A DNA stretch of 64,000 nt from Rhizobium indicum (GTDB taxonomy: Bacteria > Pseudomonadota > Alphaproteobacteria > Rhizobiales > Rhizobiaceae), in assembly GCF_005862305.2 (NCBI RefSeq), contig NZ_CP054025.1, positions 1-64,000 on the forward strand. Reading direction: 5' to 3'. Positions 52,454 through 60,588 of the stretch are shown here, piece by piece (the stretch's first letter is position 1; the number at the start of each line of letters is the position of its first letter). Both the position numbers and the translations under genes were made by a program. The notes under the pieces were generated by a model, which was given only the letters and a program-made list of their open reading frames with translations, was not told where the DNA came from and searched no databases.

Positions 52454-54469
52454 CTACAGCGTGCTTTGAATTGTCTGAGGTAGCCGTATTGGCTCGGCGC
52501 CGGTGAAAGCCAGATCCGAGACCTCACCCGTCGACGAATAGCCGGAAACAAGCTCCGCCAATGTCGCACGTGCAGCGATCATATCGTTCCGGTCCAACAC
52601 CGCGTTGAGCGCGTTGAGCCTTCTCGACAACTCGGGCCAGGACAGGAAATCCTCGCGCGCCTTCATAATCCGAGGATGTTCGGTTGTTTCTGGATTATCC
52701 CCGATCAACAGTTCTTCAAAGAGCTTCTCGCCGGGCCGAAGGCCGGTAACGGACAGCTCGATATCGCCTTCGGGATTGTCTTCGTCACGGACGGCCAGCC
52801 CGGAAAGCTCGACCATCTTGCGGGCGAGATCGGCGATGCGAACCGGCTCTCCCATGTCGAGCAGGAAGACATCTCCGCCCTCGGCCATCGCGCCGGCCTG
52901 TATGACGAGTTGAGAAGCCTCCGAAATGGTCATGAAATAACGAGTTATATCAGGATGTGTCAGCGTCACCGGGCCGCCGTCCTTGATCTGCTGCCGGAAA
53001 AGCGGCACGACGGATCCGGAGGAGCCGAGGACGTTTCCGAAACGGACCATGGAGAAATTCGTTCGCATTCTGTCGGTCGCCGATTCTGCCGCGAGCGCCT
53101 GCAGAACCATCTCCGCCAGCCTCTTGCTGGCGCCCATCACATTTGTCGGACGCACGGCTTTGTCTGTACTGATCAGCACGAAATTCGAGACGCCGCATTT
53201 ATTCGCCGCGCGTGCCGCGACCAGCGTACCCATCACATTGTTCTTGATGCCTTCCACGGCATTGTGTTCGACAAGGGGAACATGCTTGTAAGCGGCTGCA
53301 TGATAGAGCGTCTGAGGTCGCCAGCTCTGCATGACATGTTCCATGCGATCCTGATCGCGGACGGAACAGAGGATCGGGACGATCTGCATATTTTCGTATT
53401 TGTACAGTTCGGCCAGCTTCTGCAATTCGGCATGGATATTATAAAGCGCAAACTCGTTCTGATCGATGAGGATGAGGCTGGAAGGCCCGGTGCGCAAAAT
53501 CTGACGACATAGCTCGCCGCCGATCGAGCCGCCAGCACCGGTGACCATCACCACCTTGTTGCGCATCGACTTGTCGAGTAGCTCCTGGCGCGGCGCGACC
53601 GCTTCTCTTCCCAGCAGATCTTCGATCTCCAGCTCTCGGATGTCGGAGACGGCGATGCGTCCCTGAGCCAGGGCAGTGAGATCCGGCAACGTGCGAACAT
53701 TGACCCTGGCTTTACGGATGTGCTCCAGGATTTCGTTGCGACGCTGCCGCGATGCGGAGGGAAGAGCAAGAAGCACGTTGTGCACGCCGAGAGATTCGGC
53801 AAGCACCGGAAGATCCGAGGGGTCGTAGATCGGTAAACCACCCATGACGCCGCCCTTGAGACGCGGATCATCATCCAGATAGCCGACGACATTGAGTTCG
53901 GCACTGTTGATCAAGGCACCGGCCAGTTGCCGCCCGGCCGTCCCTGCCCCATAGATCAGCACCTTGGCGAGCATATTCTTGTGAAGGATGCGCTGGTAGG
54001 CATCCCCGAGCCAGTAGCGGATACTCAACCTCGACAGCCCGATCGCAATCAACAGAAGGAAGGGCTGGAGAATGCCGACGGTTCTCGGAACACCGGGGAC
54101 GCTGAGTGCTGTAAATATCGTCATGAAGGCGACGCCGTAGATCGCAATCGCCTTCAGAACAGTAATGAAAGCAGCCATATTGGCATAACGGAAGATCGCC
54201 CGATACATGCCCATGACGATGAAGATGGGAAGGGCCATACACAGTGAAACGACGACCGGCAACCATTGCACGCCGGTCAGCACCGTCCATTCGTTCAGGC
54301 GGAAACAATAGGCCAGCCAGATCGTCAGAACACAAAAGCTGGAATCCAGCAGCAATGCCAGAGCGCGTTTGGCAACCCGCGGCATCGCCAGCAGAGGGGC
54401 GACGAGCGCTTGCATCGGCATTAAGAACCATCCTGAGCGCGGCGTCTCAGTGGGGGTATTTTCGGGCAT
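52454..54469 (-). CDS. Nucleoside-diphosphate sugar 4,6-dehydratase/epimerase, CapD/WbpM/PglF type
   Basis: A 671-residue membrane-anchored protein: four N-terminal membrane helices (residues about 35-140), a first Rossmann segment (VLIYGAGTAGRQLAGALI) and the catalytic SDR domain (VMVTGAGGSIGGELCRQIL, DQNEFALYNI). The SDR active site is close to the WbpM/FlaA1 type, with NVMGASKRLAEM in place of a YxxxK, and STDKAVRPTNVMG. It converts UDP-GlcNAc-type sugars to 4-keto-6-deoxy forms used in polysaccharides. It is transcribed with the sugar transferase. Confidence 0.93.
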   Translation of the reverse strand: MPENTPTETPRSGWFLMPMQALVAPLLAMPRVAKRALALLLDSSFCVLTIWLAYCFRLNEWTVLTGVQWLPVVVSLCMALPIFIVMGMYRAIFRYANMAAFITVLKAIAIYGVAFMTIFTALSVPGVPRTVGILQPFLLLIAIGLSRLSIRYWLGDAYQRILHKNMLAKVLIYGAGTAGRQLAGALINSAELNVVGYLDDDPRLKGGVMGGLPIYDPSDLPVLAESLGVHNVLLALPSASRQRRNEILEHIRKARVNVRTLPDLTALAQGRIAVSDIRELEIEDLLGREAVAPRQELLDKSMRNKVVMVTGAGGSIGGELCRQILRTGPSSLILIDQNEFALYNIHAELQKLAELYKYENMQIVPILCSVRDQDRMEHVMQSWRPQTLYHAAAYKHVPLVEHNAVEGIKNNVMGTLVAARAANKCGVSNFVLISTDKAVRPTNVMGASKRLAEMVLQALAAESATDRMRTNFSMVRFGNVLGSSGSVVPLFRQQIKDGGPVTLTHPDITRYFMTISEASQLVIQAGAMAEGGDVFLLDMGEPVRIADLARKMVELSGLAVRDEDNPEGDIELSVTGLRPGEKLFEELLIGDNPETTEHPRIMKAREDFLSWPELSRRLNALNAVLDRNDMIAARATLAELVSGYSSTGEVSDLAFTGAEPIRLPQTIQSTL

Positions 54470-54592
54470 TGCTTACCAGCGTCTCGCGGATCAATCAGAC
54501 AACCACCTTCTTGTCATTTTCTGCAACGAGCGCAACTGAAATAATCGGAAAGTAAGGTCCCCCGCCCCGCTTATCTATCAGAAGTAGGTAGC

Positions 54593-55192
54593 TTAATGCC
54601 TTATTCCCTTGCGGCGGATGACCTTCTCGGCCGTCATAAACAGGATGCTTATGTCGAAGCCGAACGAGCGGCGTTCGAGATATTCGACATCGAATTTTAC
54701 CTTCTCCGGAATCGGCAATTCGTCCCGGCCATTGATCTGCGCCCATCCCGTCAGTCCGGGCAGGAGCTTGTCGACACCATGGGCCGTCCGCAACTCTATC
54801 AGATCATATTGATTGTAGAGTGCCGGCCGCGGGCCGACGAAACTCATCTTCCCCTCGAGAATGCACCAGAGCTGCGGCAGTTCGTCGAGGCTGGATTTGC
54901 GCAGAAACGAACCGATCGGTGTCAGAAAGCGATCCGGATCTTCGAGCAGATGCGTGGCAACCGTCGGTGTGTCGACGCGCATGCTGCGAAATTTAGGCAT
55001 CAGGAAGATCTGATTGAAACGGCCGACACGTTTTGACCAATAGAGGATCGGTCCCGGCGAGGTAAGGCGAACACAAAGAGCGACGACAAGGATTGGAACG
55101 AGCAGGATCGCCGCCGCAATCAAAGCCAAGAAAAAGTCCACCGCCCGTTTCAAACCCATGCTCCGCGGTTCTTCCGCTCCACCGGCAATCAT
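54593..55192 (-). CDS. Undecaprenyl-phosphate sugar transferase (initiating glycosyltransferase)
   Basis: A 199-residue member of the WbaP/PglC-type bacterial sugar transferase family. One N-terminal membrane helix (RAVDFFLALIAAAILLVPIL) is followed by SPGPILYWSKRVGRFNQIF, MPKFRSMRVDTP, RKSSLDELPQLWCILEGKMSFVGPRPAL and GLTGWAQINGRDE, the family core. The start may instead be the Met 11 codons downstream (55159), where the family homology begins. It transfers the first sugar phosphate onto undecaprenyl phosphate. Together with the CapD-like and Wzy-like genes it makes a small surface-polysaccharide unit. Confidence 0.92.
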   Translation of the reverse strand: MIAGGAEEPRSMGLKRAVDFFLALIAAAILLVPILVVALCVRLTSPGPILYWSKRVGRFNQIFLMPKFRSMRVDTPTVATHLLEDPDRFLTPIGSFLRKSSLDELPQLWCILEGKMSFVGPRPALYNQYDLIELRTAHGVDKLLPGLTGWAQINGRDELPIPEKVKFDVEYLERRSFGFDISILFMTAEKVIRRKGIRH

Positions 55193-55448
55193 CCGCCATT
55201 TGTGCTATCGCCTTGCCGTAGCGTCAAAAAACGTTTCGCGTCAACTGTCAGGACGTGGTGTTTTCTCCATCAACCGACGTGGTCGCCCACCCACTTGCGA
55301 GTGCCCCTTCGTCTCGCAGGTTTTCGTCAAACTCCTAACCCTCTGATCTGACAGTGAGAAGCTTCCAATCAGAAGTTATCTTGGCCTTCGTTTCCGTCAC
55401 GCTTCGTTAACCATAACAATTTGCGCCAGGAAGACCACGAAGCGAATT

Positions 55449-56741
55449 TCATCCTGTCTTCCGACTTAGCGGCGAATTGGTGCGGGCAAGGGCCATCAGC
55501 ATCGGTCCGATGGCGAATTCCCCTCTCTCGGCGCGCCGTGTCAGATCGCGCAGGTAACCGCCGGCGGAGGTGATGTGCCCTGCCCTTTCGAGGACGCAGG
55601 CCATGACGGTGGCCGCATTTTCAGGTCCCATGATGTCGCAGGCCTGCTCATAGGCCGATGGGCTGACGCCCAGCATCGAACGAACGACCACAGCCGCGGC
55701 CATCAGCTCGCGCCACGTGCCGACCGAGCCCTGCGGTCCATAGGCTGCGATTTCCGGGCAGGCCTGCAGCACCAGCCCCAGTGGGAAGGATTTGAGCGCG
55801 GCGTTGGCAGCGGGGGCAGAACTTGTGGCCGGCACACGCCCGTTCTCCTCTTCATCTTTCTGTATTCGGACTGTCGGTTCGGCCCGACCCGCCGATCGAT
55901 CGTCCGCCGTTGCGCCCTGCTTCATTTCGGAAGCTGGTTCAAGTTCAGTAATGGATTGTGGATTTGAATTCTGTATGTGCCGCTCATAATGTTGGGCATT
56001 GCCGCTATGATTTTGAGTTTTAACCTGCATTTCCAACTGATTGGTGATTTCTTCACGCAGCAGCTCCAATTCGTCGAGTGCTGCGGCGACCTGTTCGGCG
56101 GAAGGCGACCGTGGCAGCCGCTCGACGACATCGCGAAAATGCAGATGAATCCGGCTCCAATCGCCTGCGGCGCCCTCCTCCAATGCCATCTCGATGAGCT
56201 TGGCGACATCGCGCCGGCAAAGCGTCAGGCGTTCTCTGAGCCGCTGCAGGTGCAACCGTTCCGCAACCACCTCCGCCGCCAACCGCTCGATCTCCTCAGC
56301 GCGCACCAGCAGCGGCGCCAGTGAAAAACCGAATGCCTCGCGGATCTCCCCCCCCTGCTCCTTGCGGGCGTAGCGCTTGCCGTTCGGGCTGTCCTTGCGG
56401 ATCAGCAGCCCGGCCTCGATCAGGCTCGCCAGGTGACGACGGATCGTCTGCTCCGCCATTCCATGCGCGCGCAGCGAGAGCTGTGCATTGGAAGGGAACA
56501 CCACGAGCCCGTTTTCCTCAGAGAGCTCTCCCTTGGGATAAAAGCTCAGCAAGGCGTTCAGGATAGCGAGCGCCCGGTCGGTGATGCCGAGCAGCGGCTT
56601 GGCCTCACACAGGGCACGATAGAGTTTCCACTTGTCGATAGATTGGCCAGGCTCGATTTCTCGAGCAGCCGCCTGGCTTGCTAACATGCCAAACGTCATC
56701 GGCCGCCGCCCGAAGGGCGTCGTCACACTTCCGCTTTCCAT
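55449..56741 (-). CDS. repC: Replication initiator protein of the repABC family
   Basis: A 430-residue RepC. ATG 56741 opens with MESGSVTTPFGRRPMTFGML, the typical N-terminus; an upstream TTG (56759) would add six residues. A winged helix-turn-helix region follows: RALAILNALLSFYPKGELSE, LSLRAHGMAEQTIRRHLASLIEAGLLIRKDSPNGKRYARK. The middle is helical and charged, and the end has SAGGYLRDLTRRAERGEF. RepC binds the origin located inside its own gene (near 55935-56060). Its level is set by the antisense RNA at 56836-56886. Confidence 0.96.
   Translation of the reverse strand: MESGSVTTPFGRRPMTFGMLASQAAAREIEPGQSIDKWKLYRALCEAKPLLGITDRALAILNALLSFYPKGELSEENGLVVFPSNAQLSLRAHGMAEQTIRRHLASLIEAGLLIRKDSPNGKRYARKEQGGEIREAFGFSLAPLLVRAEEIERLAAEVVAERLHLQRLRERLTLCRRDVAKLIEMALEEGAAGDWSRIHLHFRDVVERLPRSPSAEQVAAALDELELLREEITNQLEMQVKTQNHSGNAQHYERHIQNSNPQSITELEPASEMKQGATADDRSAGRAEPTVRIQKDEEENGRVPATSSAPAANAALKSFPLGLVLQACPEIAAYGPQGSVGTWRELMAAAVVVRSMLGVSPSAYEQACDIMGPENAATVMACVLERAGHITSAGGYLRDLTRRAERGEFAIGPMLMALARTNSPLSRKTG
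55935..56060. other. Probable oriV inside repC (AT-rich segment)
   Basis: Within the otherwise GC-rich repC reading frame there is a distinctly AT-rich stretch around 55940-56060, including GGATTTGAATTCTGTATG and GATTTTGAGTTTTAACC. In characterised repABC plasmids the replication origin lies in such an AT-rich region in the middle of repC. The boundaries here are approximate. Confidence 0.55.
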
Positions 56742-56800
56742 TTTCTTCGCCTTCTTCAAGGCAAAAGATCGCGGCTCACCAAATTCGGTGCCAAAGACTC

Positions 56801-56829
56801 TTGACTATGATTCGCGGAAATGTGATTCT
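56801..56829 (+). promoter_or_regulatory. Promoter of the antisense RNA between repB and repC
   Basis: TTGACT (56801-56806) and GATTCT (56824-56829) are spaced by 17 bases on the strand opposite to repABC. The position matches the ctRNA promoter of known repABC modules. The -10 is weak in first bases, so the exact hexamer is tentative. Confidence 0.6.
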
Positions 56830-56835
56830 CTGGGT

Positions 56836-56886
56836 GTCTAGATCAGAGAGGGCTTCCGCGACGGCAACGTTCGGGGGCCTTTTCTT
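56836..56886 (+). ncRNA. Countertranscribed RNA controlling repC (incompatibility RNA, incA type)
   Basis: In the 149-base gap between repB and repC, the plus strand carries a promoter (56801-56829) and, 20-50 bases later, a terminator hairpin. GGCTTCCG (56851-56858) pairs with CGGGGGCC (56872-56879, with G-T pairs), followed by TTTTCTTTT. This predicts an RNA of about 50 bases starting near 56836, antisense to the repABC leader before repC. In this plasmid family such RNA binds the mRNA and folds it to stop repC synthesis, setting copy number and incompatibility. A longer inverted repeat (TCGCGGAA 56812-56819, TTCCGCGA 56854-56861) can form the alternative mRNA fold. Confidence 0.8.
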
Positions 56887-56888
56887 TT
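56851..56888 (+). terminator. Intrinsic terminator of the antisense RNA
   Basis: An 8-bp stem (56851-56858 with 56872-56879, including two G-T pairs) and a 13-base loop are followed directly by a T-rich tract (56880-56888). It ends just before the 3' end of repB on the other strand. Confidence 0.75.
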
Positions 56889-56890
56889 GC

Positions 56891-57943
56891 TTATTGATCT
56901 CCGTTCTTGGTCAAATCCTGTGTCCTCTCGAACGCCTCGTAGAGGCGATCCAGATTGCTGGCGATGTAGGCTCCAAAGGCAGACGCCTTCTCCGCCTTCA
57001 ACGCGATGGTGAACTGTTTCCCGTCATCCTTGATCTTCGCCCTGACCGCGCCGTCCTTGCGCTGCCAGGCGTGAGCGGCGGGCTGAAGCGCCGCTATGGA
57101 TGAGGCCTGTTGTTGCCTCCTGCTGATGAAGGCAACCAGCATATCGAATCGGGCATCCGGCTCCACCGTCTCGAATTCCGCCGATCTGGTGAACTCTATC
57201 GCTCGTGCGGCGATGTTTTCGGCCTCGAATTTCACGGACAGATCGTGCCACCGATCACGGCCGGTGGTCTTGGCCGCACCGATCGCGGTCAGGACTTCGG
57301 CTGGAATCCGCTTGGTAACGGACAACATCTTGGAAACTGTCGTCTTGTCGGCGCTGAGCGCGGACATGATCGTTTCCCTGTCGAAGCCCAACGTGTCGAG
57401 TTTGTCGGCAAACATCGTCCTCTCGATGAAGGAGAGATCGGCGCGCGCCGAATTCTCCTGGCCCTGCGCAATGACATGGTCGCGATCGTCGAGTTTCTTG
57501 ACCACGGCGCGGACAGGTCGGCCGAGTTCCTTGGCGGCCCGGGCGCGACGGTGGCCGAAGGCGATCTGATATCGGCCGTCCTTCTCAGGATGCGGCCGGA
57601 CGAGGATCGGCGAATCCTGACCGCGCAACCGGATCGCCTCGACCAATTCGCGAAACTGTTCGTCGGTATGCGCCAGGCGGTCGGTCACGAAAGAATCTTC
57701 GATCAGGGCAGGGTCGAGATCAATCACCGTTTCACCGGTCGCCAGCTTCTCCTCGATCGCTTTGGCCGCATCGGCCTTGGCAGCCAGCGCATCGATACTG
57801 CGTGTCACGGCACCGAGAGCGCCGATCCCCTTATAGGTGAGCTGCTGCTTCTCGTCCCTGTGGAGTGGTTCGTCCTCATTGTTTACCGCAGTAAACTTCT
57901 TGGAATCGTCCATCAGGCCGGAGAGGAGATTCTTACGCGCCAT
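56891..57943 (-). CDS. repB: Partition protein RepB (ParB family)
   Basis: A 350-residue RepB. ATG 57943 (MARKNLLSGLMDD) is the family start, with GAGGAG seven bases upstream. The ParB core shows IRLRGQDSPILVRPHPEKDG, then RYQIAFGHRRARAAKELG (the CTP-binding arginine region), RADLSFIERTMFADKLDTLG and the helix-turn-helix ADKTTVSKMLSVTKRIP. The N-terminal 20 residues include KKFTAVN, encoded by a parS-like site (57881-57896). RepB binds parS and works with RepA to place plasmid copies and to repress the operon. Confidence 0.96.
   Translation of the reverse strand: MARKNLLSGLMDDSKKFTAVNNEDEPLHRDEKQQLTYKGIGALGAVTRSIDALAAKADAAKAIEEKLATGETVIDLDPALIEDSFVTDRLAHTDEQFRELVEAIRLRGQDSPILVRPHPEKDGRYQIAFGHRRARAAKELGRPVRAVVKKLDDRDHVIAQGQENSARADLSFIERTMFADKLDTLGFDRETIMSALSADKTTVSKMLSVTKRIPAEVLTAIGAAKTTGRDRWHDLSVKFEAENIAARAIEFTRSAEFETVEPDARFDMLVAFISRRQQQASSIAALQPAAHAWQRKDGAVRAKIKDDGKQFTIALKAEKASAFGAYIASNLDRLYEAFERTQDLTKNGDQ
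57881..57896. other. parS-like centromere site 1, inside the repB coding region
   Basis: GTTTACCGCAGTAAAC, arms GTTTAC/GTAAAC around CGCA, matches the 16-bp parS palindrome of rhizobial repABC plasmids. It lies within codons 15-21 of repB. An extended 23-bp identity (57881-57903) is shared with site 2. Confidence 0.85.
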
Positions 57944-57989
57944 CAACCAGCTCCTCGCCCCAGTTTACCGCAGTAAACTTCTTGGTCAT
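57933..57989 (-). CDS. Mini-ORF between repA and repB (repD-like position)
   Basis: ATG 57989 overlaps the repA stop as ATGA and encodes 18 residues (MTKKFTAVNWGEELVDGA), ending 11 bases inside repB. It contains the second parS copy and the ribosome site of repB. Its first residues KKFTAVN equal residues of RepB. Ti plasmids have a small repD gene with parS sites in the same place; this one is much shorter. It could couple repA and repB translation; a stable product is unlikely. Confidence 0.45.
   Translation of the reverse strand: MTKKFTAVNWGEELVDGA
57963..57978. other. parS-like centromere site 2, between repA and repB
   Basis: A second exact copy of GTTTACCGCAGTAAAC, 82 bases from site 1, in the 42-base repA-repB gap. 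The identity extends to 23 bases (57963-57985), in the same frame relative to the mini-ORF as site 1 is to repB. Confidence 0.88.
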
Positions 57990-59200
57990 TTCCGCCCCCA
58001 AGCCTTGTGGATGAGATCGGCGATCTCGGTGTTGACGGAATCCATCGCCTCCATCGCGCGGTCATAGGTCGCGCGGGTAAACTGGTTCCGTTCGACCTCG
58101 TAAAGCGTCTGATTGGTCATCGCCGCATCGGAGATCGCGACGCTGCGCAACATCGGATTGGTGAGCACATGGTTCTTGAACATCGAACGCATGAAGGCGA
58201 CCATTTGCGTCTGCGGCCCGTCCTGCGGATCGTAGCGGGTGACGAGATAACGCAACCAGTCGAGGTTCATGTTGCCGCCGGCACCTTTCAGCGTGTTCAG
58301 CACCTCGCCGAGCATCTGCAGGAATTGGCACATCGACATGACGTCGAGCATCTGAGGATGTACGGTGATCAGAACTGCCGTTGCCCCGCAAATGGCGCTC
58401 ATGGTCAAAAAGCCGAGCTGGGGAGGGCAGTCGATGATGACGACGTCGTAATCGTCGGCGACGGAGGACAGCGCCTCGTCCAGCCGCGCGAAGAAGACGC
58501 GTCCATAGTCGCCCGCCTTGCCCTGAGCAAGGACGCGCGGCGTATCGTGCTCGAATTCCATCAGTTCGAGATTGCCCGGCACCAGATGAAGGTTCGGGAA
58601 ATTCGTCGGACGGATGATCTCTCTCAGCGGACGCCGCTGATCGTCATAACGAATGGCGGCGTAGAGCGTCTCATTTTCGTCGACGTCGAACTCCGGCTGA
58701 AAACCGTGGATGGCGGAGAGAGAGGCCTGCGGATCGAGGTCGACGGCAAGGACACGGTGACCCGTCAGGGCAAGATGCTGGGCAAGGTGTGCTGCACTCG
58801 TCGTCTTGCCGCTGCCACCTTTGAAGTTGACGACGGCAACGACCTGCAGATGTTCGTTGCCGCGGCGATGACGCATATAATGCGTTCCGGCGCGGGCATT
58901 GTGCTCCAGGAAGCTGCGCATCTCTTCCATTTGCTCCGCCGTATAGGATCGACGGCCCGACGGCGTGACCTGGGGAAGGGCGCCTTTGCCTTCCAGCGAC
59001 AGGTTGCGAAGATAGCCGCTGGTGACACCGAGGAAACGCGCCGCCTCGGCAAGCTGAAATTCCCTCAAACCCTTCAATGCACGCGGCGGAAACATCTCGA
59101 GCCGATGCTGCTTCAGCTTATCGGACAGTTCCTGCGCCTGGCCAATAATCAGCTGGTCGACATCAGAAATTGCTTTTTCTATCTGCGGTGCCATATTCAT
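57986..59200 (-). CDS. repA: Partition ATPase RepA (ParA family)
   Basis: A 404-residue RepA. The N-terminal DNA-binding region (FQLAEAARFLGVTSGYLRNL, LPQVTPSGRRSYTAEQMEEM) precedes the deviant Walker ATPase: VVNFKGGSGKTTSAAHLAQHLAL (Walker A with signature Lys), VLAVDLDPQASLS and VVIIDCPPQLGFLTM. RepA drives partition with RepB on parS and, as ADP/ATP-bound repressor, controls its promoter. Translation of repB appears coupled through the mini-ORF at 57933-57989. Confidence 0.97.
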   Translation of the reverse strand: MNMAPQIEKAISDVDQLIIGQAQELSDKLKQHRLEMFPPRALKGLREFQLAEAARFLGVTSGYLRNLSLEGKGALPQVTPSGRRSYTAEQMEEMRSFLEHNARAGTHYMRHRRGNEHLQVVAVVNFKGGSGKTTSAAHLAQHLALTGHRVLAVDLDPQASLSAIHGFQPEFDVDENETLYAAIRYDDQRRPLREIIRPTNFPNLHLVPGNLELMEFEHDTPRVLAQGKAGDYGRVFFARLDEALSSVADDYDVVIIDCPPQLGFLTMSAICGATAVLITVHPQMLDVMSMCQFLQMLGEVLNTLKGAGGNMNLDWLRYLVTRYDPQDGPQTQMVAFMRSMFKNHVLTNPMLRSVAISDAAMTNQTLYEVERNQFTRATYDRAMEAMDSVNTEIADLIHKAWGRK

Positions 59201-59211
59201 GGAAATCTCGA

Positions 59212-59277
59212 AAATGCGATTTAAAAGCCCTGGGCGCTGTGAAACCGCATTTAGCGCCGATTCTGGAGGGGTGGCAA
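59212..59277 (-). promoter_or_regulatory. Candidate repABC promoter with inverted-repeat operator
   Basis: On the minus strand TTGCCA (59277-59272) and TAAATG (59253-59248) are spaced by 18 bases, ending about 47 bases before repA. AAACCGCATTT (59242-59252) and AAATGCGATTT (59212-59222) form an inverted repeat with one mismatch, one arm on the -10. A shorter pair, GCGCT/AGCGC, brackets the first arm. This is a plausible RepA/RepB autorepression site. Confidence 0.45.
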
Positions 59278-59771
59278 GGCAAATAGGGTTAACAAGACCC
59301 TACCGCGAGGTTGTCCAATCTTTTTCAAAGGCTTGAACAGGCCGCCCGGTGCCGCTGTCCAGCGTGGCAATCGCGCATTCACTGACCGAATCGCAAGAGC
59401 AAGGCTGCACAACCGGCATCATAGCCGATCGGATACTTCGGAAGCGAGATATCGAGCGTGCACGGCTCTTTGAAGTACGTCCGCAATGGGTCCGCAATGG
59501 GCAAGCACCTGGACAGTCAGTAGCTGTTCAGTGCCGCCGTGGCAGAGAACCGTCCTGATATCTGCCTGGGGGAGGGGACACGGCGCTTCTGTCGCGGTCC
59601 TGCAGCAGAGCGCCCAGCGCAAGATCCAGGCGATAGGCGGAGAATTCAGCGCCCAGCTCGGCGCCGTCCCTCAGATAGCGATCCGGCAAATGCCAAATCG
59701 CAAGCAGACCCTTTCGGGAAATGCCATTGATTGGCCGGTCGGCTCGCCAGGCGCAACGCTGCGATACCCGC
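59278..59771. other. Gene-free region upstream of repA
   Basis: Short frames exist on both strands but none has a ribosome site or recognisable domain. One minus-strand frame ending near 59300 contains several cysteines (VVQPCSCDSVSECA) but is too short to support. GTCCGCAATGG is repeated in tandem at about 59480-59501. No parS copy was seen here. Confidence 0.5.
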
Positions 59772-60230
59772 CTATTCTCCGAGCGGAAGGGTGATATCCG
59801 CTACGGAGGCTCCCAATGTCAGACCTCGACTTTCCGCCTGCGCCATCGCCTTCACCAGCGCGATGACCGTTTCGCGGATATTGCTGTCGGCGATCTTTAG
59901 AAAGGCGCGATTGAGCACCAATCCCTCTTTCGTTCGCAGGAATTCAGCGACCGGGTCCATATTCGCGGATAGATCCAGCCCTTGCAGCGTCAACGGCTCG
60001 GAATTCTCCTGTTCGAAGAAGAAGCTCGGCGACGTGTGTAGCACCTCGGCGATCCGCTGCAGCCGGCTCGCGCCGATGCGGTTGATGCCCTTCTCGTATT
60101 TCTGAACCTGCTGAAAGGTCACGCCGATCTGCTCGGCAAGCCGTTCCTGGCTCATCCCGAGCAACTGCCGGCGCAATCTAATGCGCGCTCCGACATAGCT
60201 GTCTATCGCATTCGCTGTCTTGACATTCAT
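59772..60230 (-). CDS. XRE-family transcriptional regulator
   Basis: A 152-residue protein with an N-terminal XRE helix-turn-helix at residues about 12-68: IRLRRQLLGMSQERLAEQIGVTFQQVQKYEKGINRI, SRLQRIAEVL. The C-terminal helical tail (FLRTKEGLVLNRAFLKIADSN, then RETVIALVKAMA) is like that of rhizobial PraR-type or phage-like regulators. It is divergent from the fsr-like gene across 358 bases with an inverted repeat at 60309-60330 that it may bind. Confidence 0.9.
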   Translation of the reverse strand: MNVKTANAIDSYVGARIRLRRQLLGMSQERLAEQIGVTFQQVQKYEKGINRIGASRLQRIAEVLHTSPSFFFEQENSEPLTLQGLDLSANMDPVAEFLRTKEGLVLNRAFLKIADSNIRETVIALVKAMAQAESRGLTLGASVADITLPLGE

Positions 60231-60588
60231 CGTGTGTTTTCAGCCTCGATCGCATTTTCAATCGGTGCAGCTGTAGTATCCCCTGCATGGCTTTTCCATG
60301 GTTGTTTTCACATAGCCCACTGGATATGTGATCATCGCTGCTGACTGTGATATGAAAGCCCTCGCCCGGAAAGACGTGAAATCACGCAGAAATCACTCGG
60401 CGGAAGCGCAAATCGAACAAAAGCCGTACCAATACGGATAAAACTGGGCTGTAATTGCGTCCCGGCTTACGCTAAATGCAGTTCAGCGACCGTCGCACGA
60501 GAGTCTTCCCAGCCCCGATCGCCCGAAAATCCATCGAACAAAAGCGACGTGGCATGGCACCGGCCGTGCCTGTGCAGGAGAAGTATTG
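60231..60588. promoter_or_regulatory. Divergent intergenic region with inverted repeat (60309-60330)
   Basis: 358 bases without a gene between the XRE gene (minus) and the fsr-like gene (plus). CACATA (60309-60314) and TATGTG (60325-60330) form a perfect 6-bp inverted repeat with a 10-base spacer, and a related half-site (TGATATGAAA) follows at about 60350. XRE proteins commonly bind such pairs, so autoregulation is plausible. Confidence 0.4.

Noticed and set aside
59300..59558. Small cysteine-containing frames upstream of repA
   Set aside because: Too short, no SD, overlapping frames on both strands look equally open; kept only as a note in the gene-free region.
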